Translations under genes and position numbers: made by a program
Notes under the pieces: generated by a model
Seen by the model: the letters and a program-made list of their open reading frames with translations, nothing else
What the model was told of the DNA's origin: nothing
The model's database searches: none
IMG/VR virus record: IMGVR_UViG_3300025704_000788
Coordinates: 1-36,974 of that record
Reading direction: 5' to 3' (one strand)
DNA from: a virus
DNA length: 36,974 nt
Shown: one piece after another, positions 14,374-20,299 of the stretch
How the letters are laid out: each line of letters begins with the position of its first letter
Numbering within the stretch: position 1 is the first letter of the stretch

Positions 14374-15774
14374 ATGAGATACAAAATACCTACTATGCGA
14401 GATATCGCTAACATCGAGTGGAACGGCTGTAACGTCGCGTCTACTTTTTCAGGCTGCGGAGGATCCTCTACAGGATATAGAATGGCAGGATATCGAGTCC
14501 TCTACGCGAACGAGTTCGTCCCAGCTGCTCGCGAAGCATACGAAGCGAATAAAGCCGACTATACTTACGTCGATCCGAGAGATATACGAGAAGTTAAAGG
14601 ATCCGATATCCTAGATAAGATAGGACTAGGAGTAGGAGAGCTAGATCTCCTCGACGGATCTCCTCCGTGCGCGTCGTTCTCCGTCTGCGGCAATCGCGAA
14701 AAGGACTGGGGCAAGGTTAAGAAGTATAGCGACACGAAGCAGAGGACGGACGATCTATTCTTCGAGTTCGCTCGAATCCTAAAGGAGATACAGCCGAAGA
14801 CTTTCGTCGCGGAGAACGTAGCAGGACTCGCGATGGGCGCCGCTAAGGAGTTACTCGGAACTCCGCAGCTCGATATGTTTAACGAGCAAGACGATACGAT
14901 CCTCCATACGTTAATGAACTGCGGATATCGAGTCGAAGCTAAGATCCTTAACGCCGCGGATCTAGGAGTTCCGCAGTCGAGACGGCGTCTAATCTTCGTC
15001 GGAGTCCGTAACGATCTAGAGAAGTCTCCTATCTTCCCTAGTCCTCTTCCTTATAAGTTTACGATCCGAGACGCTATAGCCGACTTACAAGTCGAGGAGA
15101 GCGAGGAGCATGACGTAAAGCTTCCTCCGTCATACGCTCGAGAGTATGATAAGATAGGATATGGCGGTAACTCCGATAAGATCTTCCAGCTCTATCGCGG
15201 AGACTGGGATAAGCCAGTCGGAACGATTCACGCTAACCCTAAAGGAGCTAGTTGGTTACACCCCGACGATAAGAGACGCTTTACGATTAGAGAGCTAAAG
15301 CGTCTATCGAGCTTCCCAGAGGACTTTATAATCGAAGGAGGATACTCGAAGGAAGGAGAGCGGATAGGACGATCCGTTCCTCCGATTATGATGCGAGAGA
15401 TCTCCGAGACTATCCGTCTAGAGATCCTAGCGGATAGAGAAGCGGACATGGGTAAATACGCAGTAGGAGCGGAGTGGAATAAGCTCGAGGAAGGAGAGCA
15501 GTCGGAGAAGTATTTTAGCCTAATCCGATCCGCTTGGGACAAACCCTCGCAGACTATTACGGCAGCAGCAGGATCTACGTCCGCCGCCTCCGTCGCGCAT
15601 CCTTCCGAATGTCGGAAGTTTAACGTGCAGGAGACGAAGAGACTCTCGAGCTTTCCTTTCGACTTTATCCTTACGGGTAACTATAAGCAGATGATCGAGA
15701 GAATGGGACGCTCCGTTCCTCCTATTATGATGCGAGAGATATCCTCCGTAATTAGGAAGGAGATCTTAGCATGA
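14374..15774 (+). CDS. Cytosine-C5 DNA methyltransferase with duplicated TRD-IX-X lobe and GRS motif X
   Basis: A 466-residue enzyme. Motif I is STFSGCGGSSTGYRMAG (residues 23-39), motif IV SPPCASFS with catalytic C99, motif VI AENVAG (E147, N148, V149) and motif VIII PQSRRRLIFVG (200-210). The C-terminal lobe occurs twice. Copy 1 (about 255-352) and copy 2 (about 362-465) each have WDKPxxTI, then HPxxxRxF...E.KRLSSFP (motif IX at 301-314 and 414-427), then GRSVPPIMMREIS (motif X at 332-344 and 445-457). Normal C5 methyltransferases have one TRD, IX and X. In both copies motif X has Arg (R333, R446) where the family has Asn (GNSV). It overlaps the CmoA-like gene by 4 bases. No restriction endonuclease is beside it, so it is an orphan modifier. 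It may transfer a group other than methyl. Confidence 0.9.
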   Translation: MRYKIPTMRDIANIEWNGCNVASTFSGCGGSSTGYRMAGYRVLYANEFVPAAREAYEANKADYTYVDPRDIREVKGSDILDKIGLGVGELDLLDGSPPCASFSVCGNREKDWGKVKKYSDTKQRTDDLFFEFARILKEIQPKTFVAENVAGLAMGAAKELLGTPQLDMFNEQDDTILHTLMNCGYRVEAKILNAADLGVPQSRRRLIFVGVRNDLEKSPIFPSPLPYKFTIRDAIADLQVEESEEHDVKLPPSYAREYDKIGYGGNSDKIFQLYRGDWDKPVGTIHANPKGASWLHPDDKRRFTIRELKRLSSFPEDFIIEGGYSKEGERIGRSVPPIMMREISETIRLEILADREADMGKYAVGAEWNKLEEGEQSEKYFSLIRSAWDKPSQTITAAAGSTSAASVAHPSECRKFNVQETKRLSSFPFDFILTGNYKQMIERMGRSVPPIMMREISSVIRKEILA

Positions 15775-16415
15775 GCGACTGGACTTTCGAGACTAAGGAG
15801 ATCGCTAAAGGATTCTCTAAGCACGTGAACCAACACCTACCTTGGTATCCTCTCGCGACGAATCTTATAAAGTGTATCGTCGAGAATTACATTCCGACCA
15901 ACGGAGTCCTCCTAGATATCGGAGCGAGTCGCGGCAATATAACAAAGTCCTTAGAGGATCTTATATGGCATAGAGGAGTAGACGCTAAGTCCTTCGAGAT
16001 AAGTAAGGAGATGGTGGATCAGTTCGAAGGAGTAGGATCTATATCTACTATCGACGCAGAGAAGATCGACGATCGATTCGATGTAGCTATCTGCTACTTA
16101 ACACTTATGTTTAATAGCGTAAGTAAGAGAGAGCGGATCCTAGATCGACTACGATATCTAATAAATCGAGGAGGATGTATTATTATCGTAGAGAAGTTCG
16201 AGATCGAGGAAGGAGGATACTCTTCGACGGTCCAGCGACGGATGACGATGCGACAGAAGCTAGATCACGGAGTAAGCGCGGAGGAGATAGTAGATAAGGA
16301 GCTATCGCTATCGGGCGTCCAGCGTCCTCTAAAGATCGAGGAGATCGAGGGGTTCTCTAGTTCCGAGTTCTTCCGAGTAGGAGAGTTCCGAGGATTTATC
16401 CTCGAGAATCCGTAG
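15771..16415 (+). CDS. CmoA-like SAM-dependent enzyme (candidate carboxy-SAM synthase)
   Basis: A 214-residue class I SAM enzyme. Its N-terminus SDWTFETKEIAKGFSKHVNQHLPWYP matches CmoA (GDWTFDERVAEVF...VPGY) closely by eye. Motif I is LLDIGASRGNIT (CmoA: VYDLGCSLGAAT), later ICYLTLMFNSVSKRERIL parallels VLNFTLQFLEPSERQALL, and GGCIIIVEKF parallels GGALVLSEKF. CmoA converts SAM plus prephenate to carboxy-SAM, normally for tRNA wobble uridine modification by CmoB. No CmoB-like gene is present. E. coli Arg199, which binds the cofactor carboxylate, aligns to Glu in DKELSL, so the product needs testing; several Arg lie nearby (QRRMTMRQK). The 4-base overlap with the C5 methyltransferase suggests it supplies the donor. 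A plain methyltransferase is the alternative. Confidence 0.75.
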   Translation: MSDWTFETKEIAKGFSKHVNQHLPWYPLATNLIKCIVENYIPTNGVLLDIGASRGNITKSLEDLIWHRGVDAKSFEISKEMVDQFEGVGSISTIDAEKIDDRFDVAICYLTLMFNSVSKRERILDRLRYLINRGGCIIIVEKFEIEEGGYSSTVQRRMTMRQKLDHGVSAEEIVDKELSLSGVQRPLKIEEIEGFSSSEFFRVGEFRGFILENP

Positions 16416-16454
16416 ATAGACTCCGAGATAGCTAGTAATAAATAGAGAGAAACC

Positions 16455-16512
16455 TGAGAAAAAGGGCCTTGACTCGAGTAGTCTTGGCCCTTTGTGTTCC
16501 TCTATCGGCGCG
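16455..16512 (+). promoter_or_regulatory. Repeated promoter-like element, copy B, overlapping a hairpin
   Basis: TGAGAAA (16455), GGGCCTTGACTCGAG (16464-16478) and ATCGGCGCG (16504-16512) match copies A and C. TTGAC starts at 16469, 35 bases before the ATCG block and 81 before the ATG at 16550. AAAGGGCC (16461-16468) pairs with GGCCCTTT (16486-16493) and GACT with AGTC inside it, so the element also forms a hairpin that could terminate the methyltransferase operon. Confidence 0.65.
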
Positions 16513-16549
16513 AGTTACGCTCCGAATCTAACCCAAAAAAATACGACAT

Positions 16550-16828
16550 ATGAAAAAACTAAACTCATCACTCGATACTCTTGGCAACAGCATCATCGGA
16601 TTAAATAGAGGCAATCGCAAGATCGCTCAAGTTAGAACTAGAGCCTCCGTTGAGGAAATCGCTACAGCTTATAGCGACGGAGTCGAGCTTTCTACCGAAT
16701 GGGACTACAGCTCTCTCTTAACTCAAAAACAAGCAGTAAGATACTATAACGAATGTAAGGATAATCCATTGATCGAAGTAGAGTGGACATCAAATATCGT
16801 ATCTGACCCCTTCGACTCTTCGAGCTAA
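16550..16828 (+). CDS. Hypothetical protein
   Basis: A 92-residue protein, first gene of the cassette driven by promoter-like element B. Leader CCCAAAAAAATACGACAT precedes the ATG. The sequence has a basic N-terminal third (GLNRGNRKIAQVRTR) and a more acidic C-terminal part (ECKDNPLIEVEWTS), with EEIATAYSDG and KQAVRYYNECKDN likely helical. No family recognised. Its codon use is close to that of its neighbours. It is probably an early accessory protein. Confidence 0.7.
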   Translation: MKKLNSSLDTLGNSIIGLNRGNRKIAQVRTRASVEEIATAYSDGVELSTEWDYSSLLTQKQAVRYYNECKDNPLIEVEWTSNIVSDPFDSSS

Positions 16829-16874
16829 GAAAATCGTTCCTACAAAATAACCCTAATCCTAAAAAATACGAAAT

Positions 16875-17075
16875 ATGAAAAACGAAATTCAAATCATCCT
16901 CGACTTCGCTCGCGATACTCTCGGAGCGGATATCTACGGCACGACTATCGACTTCCAACAAGGATGCCTAGTCGAAGTATCTATCTCGAACGGATCCGTA
17001 AAATTAGACGGCGGAATCACCGGAGAAGTCGAATACTACGCGACTTCGGAAGAAGCTATCGAAGCTCTATCCTAA
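16875..17075 (+). CDS. Hypothetical acidic protein
   Basis: A 66-residue protein with leader CTAAAAAATACGAAAT before its ATG. The sequence alternates short strands (GTTIDFQQGCLVEVSI, GSVKLDGGITGEVEYYA) after one helix (IQIILDFARDTLG) and ends in a helix (SEEAIEAL), suggesting a small alpha-beta fold. Net acidic. No family recognised. Second gene of the element-B cassette. Confidence 0.7.
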   Translation: MKNEIQIILDFARDTLGADIYGTTIDFQQGCLVEVSISNGSVKLDGGITGEVEYYATSEEAIEALS

Positions 17076-17094
17076 ACTACTAACTAATACGACT

Positions 17095-17325
17095 ATGACT
17101 AAAGGACAAACAGCCGCCGCGGAATTTATCGAGAGCTTCCTAGAATCGGAGGATACTTCCTTCGACTATAATGATCTCACTAATTGCGTAGAAGAATCTA
17201 AAGCTCGCGTTAAGAACTGGATGTCGATTCGACAAGTTCTAGCCTACTTTATTAACGAGGACTATATCGCTAGAGATCGATCCGATCTAAGTATCGAACG
17301 TTTCTATAAGAAAAATAACTCCTAA
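17095..17325 (+). CDS. Hypothetical protein
   Basis: A 76-residue, mostly helical protein (AAAEFIESFLESEDTSF, then VEESKARVKNWMSIRQVLAYFINEDYIARDRSDL). The VKNWMSIRQVLAYFINEDYI part resembles a compact winged-helix-like or helical bundle, but no family is clear. The leader ACTAATACGACT directly precedes the ATG. Third gene of the element-B cassette. Confidence 0.7.
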   Translation: MTKGQTAAAEFIESFLESEDTSFDYNDLTNCVEESKARVKNWMSIRQVLAYFINEDYIARDRSDLSIERFYKKNNS

Positions 17326-17350
17326 TCCGAATCCTAACCTACTAAATATT

Positions 17351-17668
17351 ATGAACAAATCACCAGAAAAAATAGCCCATCTCGCGATCGAAATTACAGA
17401 CTATATCAGAGCTTCGCGACGAGAGAATATGCCGCTAACTAGCGAGAAAATCGGATTCTCGGACGATCTCTACGAGACTCTAGAGGTCCTTAAATTCGAG
17501 AAGGATATCGATAGTCTAGAAGACTTCGAAGCTTACTCGAACTGGGAAGTCTTCTACGATCTCTTTAAGGATGTTAACGGAGTCTCTCCTCGCTGGACTC
17601 GCTGGACCGATCACGACGCTACTCTCTGGAGAGAGAAGATAGAGCATCTATCGAGTTGTCTCGACTAA
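17351..17668 (+). CDS. Hypothetical protein
   Basis: A 105-residue protein, last of the element-B cassette and followed after 7 bases by a terminator. An amphipathic N-terminal helix (EKIAHLAIEITDYIRASRRE) is followed by acidic segments and a Trp-rich C-terminal part (SPRWTRWTDHDATLWREKIE). Small phage proteins of this kind are common in early regions. No family recognised. Leader ACCTACTAAATATT without the TACGAC box of the three preceding genes. Confidence 0.7.
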   Translation: MNKSPEKIAHLAIEITDYIRASRRENMPLTSEKIGFSDDLYETLEVLKFEKDIDSLEDFEAYSNWEVFYDLFKDVNGVSPRWTRWTDHDATLWREKIEHLSSCLD

Positions 17669-17675
17669 GCTCTCT

Positions 17676-17698
17676 AGCCCTCCTCGGAGGGCTTTTTT
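17676..17698 (+). terminator. Rho-independent terminator
   Basis: AGCCCTC (17676-17682) and GAGGGCT (17687-17693) form a 7-bp stem with a CTCG loop, followed by a T-run (17694-17698). It ends the element-B cassette. Confidence 0.9.
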
Positions 17699-18101
17699 GT
17701 GTAGTCCTACGATCCTCTCTAGAGCTTCCGTCTACTCGGAGACTCCTAGTAGACGTATCGATAGCTCGGAGTCCTTTAGAGCGTGATAGAGGACGATCTA
17801 AAGGGGGATTTGACAGCTCTGACATCCTGTCAAAAGTCCGACGGAGAGGAAACCTCTTTTGACAGCTCCTGTCAGTATATAAGACGATCTCTACGAGCGA
17901 CTTCTCTAATTATTGTCAGCACTTTTGACAGGCGATGTCATTATTGCCGTCACTTATAAGGATAACGACAATAATACGCGGAACGGATACGAGACATCGA
18001 CGCCTACAGGCGAGTCTGTCTCTCCTCGTTCTCCTATCGACGGCGACTAGAGGATTAGACGGCTAATTGACAGGAGAGGAGGAAGGAGAGATAACTATCG
18101 A
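17699..18101. other. Non-coding region between the accessory cassette and the packaging module
   Basis: About 400 bases without a convincing gene. The first 110 bases show nothing notable. From 17809 to 17975 lies a cluster of TTGACAG/CTGTCAA half-sites (separate entry). Another TTGACA is at 18067-18072, 29 bases before the ATG at 18102, beside a purine-rich stretch (AGGAGAGGAGGAAGGAGAGA). Reading frames at 17656-17862 and on the other strand are judged spurious. Confidence 0.8.
17809..17975. promoter_or_regulatory. Operator- or origin-like cluster of TGACAG/CTGTCA half-sites
   Basis: TTTGACAG at 17809-17816 faces CTGTCAAAA at 17827-17835. TTTTGACAG at 17857-17865 faces CTGTCA at 17869-17874, followed by TATATAAG. 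TTTTGACA at 17923-17930 faces TGTCA at 17936-17940. ATTATTG occurs at about 17909 and 17940, and its reverse complement CAATAAT at 17969-17975. Repeated dyads of this type are typical of regulator binding sites or origin iterons. The binding protein is unknown. Confidence 0.6.
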
Positions 18102-18371
18102 ATGAACGATAACTATGAACTACAAGCTCTCCGAGCTATCCGAGAGATTAATCTCTCTATTCGTGAACTCGAAAACCAAGCGGCAGCTACGTCTAAGCGA
18201 TACAAGCGAGGAGTAAAGCTACTACAGTCGGAGACGACGGCTATCGAAGCTTCGCTAGACGAAGGAGGATCGATCGAAGGAATGGAGCCGTGGAATATCC
18301 AAGGCGAGAAGCTTTCTCTACTTATTGCCAATCCGATCCTCGAGAATATCGAGGACGACTACTTAGTCTAA
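18102..18371 (+). CDS. Hypothetical helical protein
   Basis: An 89-residue, mainly helical protein (ELQALRAIREINLSIRELEN, then QAAATSKRYKRGVKLLQSET) that probably forms a coiled-coil hairpin, with an acidic C-terminus (ENIEDDYLV). It opens the structural block after the TTGACA-rich region and is followed 3 bases later by another small gene. No family recognised. Confidence 0.7.
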   Translation: MNDNYELQALRAIREINLSIRELENQAAATSKRYKRGVKLLQSETTAIEASLDEGGSIEGMEPWNIQGEKLSLLIANPILENIEDDYLV

Positions 18372-18374
18372 GAG

Positions 18375-18782
18375 ATGCGGACTGTAAGGATAATAGAAGG
18401 ACTAGACTACCCAGAGGAGATCCCCTGCGAGCTTCCTTATCATCATATCCTTACTTGCGAAATAGCGGCTCGTCTACAGGAACTAGACGAGCTGCTTCCA
18501 GGTAACGGGAAGTCCCAAGGAGGAATCCGACTAATGAATCGTCTATCCTCCGTCGAGCGTCGCTCGACTAGAGCTTATCGACTTATCCTAGATATGCTAA
18601 CTCAGCAGCTAAGTCTCTCTAGCTCCTTCGAGGATCTAGGAGCTAGGAAGGATCACTCTCGTCAGTCGTGGCTCCAGAACGCTCAGAGCGATATCGAGAC
18701 TATCAAATCAGTTTGGCCAGAGATAGGAGTCGTAATGGAGGAGCTAATCCGACGACGAACGACGGAGGACGCGGCTTCTTGA
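18375..18782 (+). CDS. Hypothetical protein upstream of the small terminase
   Basis: A 135-residue protein (MRTVRIIEGLDYPEEIPCELPYHHILTCE...). After a short extended N-terminus it is largely helical (CEIAARLQELDELLP, TRAYRLILDMLTQQLSL, NAQSDIETIKSVWPEIGVVMEELIRRR). Its place directly upstream of the putative packaging site and terminase suggests a packaging-related or regulatory role, but no family is recognised. It follows the 89-residue gene by 3 bases. Confidence 0.7.
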   Translation: MRTVRIIEGLDYPEEIPCELPYHHILTCEIAARLQELDELLPGNGKSQGGIRLMNRLSSVERRSTRAYRLILDMLTQQLSLSSSFEDLGARKDHSRQSWLQNAQSDIETIKSVWPEIGVVMEELIRRRTTEDAAS

Positions 18783-18955
18783 CTGCTCAAAATTGGTTAA
18801 ACTTTGGTAAAAGCGGGGGGAGCTTTAGTTACTTTGCGGCGAAAGTCTTTTGCAAGTCTCCTCCCGAGCCTGAGCGTTTTCACGAGTTTTTTGTCAAAAG
18901 CTTTTTTGAGTAAGAATAACTAATTAGCAGGATTCCTAGAATTACAAAATCTAAC
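18783..18955. other. Non-coding segment before terS, candidate cos/pac site
   Basis: A 173-base gap whose composition (T-rich, with G6 and CTCCTCCC tracts) is unlike the rest of the window. CTCAAAA (18786-18792) and TTTTGAG (18904-18910) bracket it. ACTTT-GCGGCG-AAAGT forms a small hairpin. In lambda-like phages the packaging site lies just upstream of the small-terminase gene, as here. Evidence is positional and compositional only. Confidence 0.4.
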
Positions 18956-19447
18956 ATGAAAAAAAACACGTGGAAGGAAGTCGCAGGAGAGATCGGAGTT
19001 ACTCCTCAGACTCTATCTAAATGGAGGAAGGACTCGGAGACATGTCCGAAGACGAAGGATATCGAAGCGTGGAAACTATGGTCCTTAGATCGAGCTAACT
19101 CGCAGGAAAAAGGAGGAGGGCGAATAGCTGTTGACGGAAGAGAATATACTGCTGCCGATATCGCGGATCTAAAAGCGAAGCTTATCGCTGCTCAGGAGCG
19201 ACGAGAGAATGCTATGGCGCAGATCCGAGAGCTAGAGTTACAACAGAAGAAGGATAACTTAATCCCCGAGTCTGAAGCGGCCGAGAAGTTAATAAAGCTA
19301 CTGACTCCGCTTAGGAGATTACTCGACGCTCTTCCTCGACAAGTCGCAGCGCAGGCTAATCCAGCTAATCCTAATATCGCGGAACTCGCGATACGGAACG
19401 GACTTGACGATAGGGTCTTTAGTGAGATAGCAAAGCTTTTCCTCTGA
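18956..19447 (+). CDS. Small terminase subunit-like (Nu1-like) DNA-binding protein
   Basis: A 163-residue protein. The N-terminal residues 3-22 (KNTWKEVAGEIGVTPQTLSK) form a helix-turn-helix. The middle has ADIADLKAKLIAAQERRENAMAQIRELELQQKKDNLIPESEAAEKLIK, a helical segment like the Nu1/terminase small-subunit family, where the region after the HTH binds DNA and the C-terminus binds the large subunit. The C-terminal part (LLDALPRQVAAQAN...) is also typical of Nu1-like proteins. It would recognise the packaging site. It is separated from TerL by one small gene and an unusual inverted repeat that begins at its stop codon. Confidence 0.75.
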   Translation: MKKNTWKEVAGEIGVTPQTLSKWRKDSETCPKTKDIEAWKLWSLDRANSQEKGGGRIAVDGREYTAADIADLKAKLIAAQERRENAMAQIRELELQQKKDNLIPESEAAEKLIKLLTPLRRLLDALPRQVAAQANPANPNIAELAIRNGLDDRVFSEIAKLFL

Positions 19448-19515
19448 CGAGTAGCCTCGCTATTAAGACGTGAGTCGGTTTAGTCGTGTTTACCGTTGTG
19501 ACGCTCGTCAGAGGA
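19440..19515 (+). repeat. Long-loop inverted repeat at the end of terS
   Basis: CCTCTGACGAG (19441-19451) is the exact reverse complement of CTCGTCAGAGG (19504-19514). One more A-T pair outside and a G-T pair inside extend the stem to about 13. The 52-base interior shows no further strong stem. The left arm includes the terS stop codon. No T-run follows, so it is not an ordinary terminator. Confidence 0.8.
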
Positions 19516-19534
19516 TTCATTTTATATAATATAT

Positions 19535-20299
19535 ATGCAGACTAACCTAAAGATAGACTCGACGGGATTTGATCGCATGATGCGAACTCTAACGAAAAAG
19601 ACGGGTGCTAGTTACGAGAAAGTCCTAAAGAGCATGACGGGAGAGATCCTAAATAGCGCAGCTCGTAAGACTAATAAGGCGGATAAGAAAGCGATGGATA
19701 AATCCATCCGCCGCTCGCTCGCGGCTAGATTCGTATCGTCATCTGGGGATAAGATTAGAAAAGCGATAGACGGATCTTTAATTTATCAGTCTCAATCAAT
19801 GAAGCGAGGCCACTGGATAAGGCTCCGTCGAGACTTCAAGCTAAATGCTATAAGCGATAAGAATCCGTCTGGGGCTATAATTAAGGGCAATCTAAAGACG
19901 AAGATAAATAGAGCACTAGCGGAGTATAGAAAGCGACAGACTGCTATACTAAAGTTAAAGAAGTCTAGAGTAGGGTCCTCTCAGAAGTCCTTCTTAGAGA
20001 TAATGAAGAAGCTACGGATCCCTATTAAATCTACTAGAGGATTAGGAGCGGCGATGAAGTCTAAGCTAACTCCAGGACATGGTAAGGCGTTAAGCGGGAA
20101 GATTAAGAGCGATAAGTATGCATCGACGATTACTATTAAGAGCGAATCCGAATCAGCTCTTAATACTAGAGCAAGAGGGATAAACGCTTTCGCTGGAGCC
20201 ATGAACGGGAAGGTAAAAGAATTTAATACTGCTCTAAAGAAGGATCTTAAGGGATATATAAAAGGCTTCTCCGCTCGTAATGGCTTCACTATTAAATAA
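19535..20299 (+). CDS. Putative minor structural / tail completion protein (HK97 gp10-like)
   Basis: A 254-residue, very Lys- and Arg-rich protein. The N-terminus (NLKIDSTGFDRMMRTLTKKTGASYEKVLKSMTGEILNSAARKT) resembles the beginning of head-tail joining proteins of the HK97 gp10 type. The C-terminal GINAFAGAMNGKVKEFNTALKKDLKGYIKGF is helical. The assignment is tentative; its position between TerS and TerL is unusual for such a protein. Its leader is an AT-rich ATATAATATAT sequence. The last 20 bases overlap the start of TerL in another frame. Confidence 0.5.
   Translation: MQTNLKIDSTGFDRMMRTLTKKTGASYEKVLKSMTGEILNSAARKTNKADKKAMDKSIRRSLAARFVSSSGDKIRKAIDGSLIYQSQSMKRGHWIRLRRDFKLNAISDKNPSGAIIKGNLKTKINRALAEYRKRQTAILKLKKSRVGSSQKSFLEIMKKLRIPIKSTRGLGAAMKSKLTPGHGKALSGKIKSDKYASTITIKSESESALNTRARGINAFAGAMNGKVKEFNTALKKDLKGYIKGFSARNGFTIK

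Noticed and set aside
14374-16415. Restriction-modification system
   Set aside because: No endonuclease-like gene is adjacent on either side; both proteins look like modification enzymes, so an orphan DNA-modification pair fits better.
17619-17862. Overlapping frames on both strands across the terminator at 17676
   Set aside because: They run through a clear terminator and show Ser/Arg-rich composition typical of random shadows in this genome.
18668-18913. 81-residue + strand reading frame running from the 135-residue gene into the gap before terS
   Set aside because: Its first half is a shadow of the 18375-18782 gene in another frame, and the rest has codon use unlike the genome. The gap is better read as non-coding.
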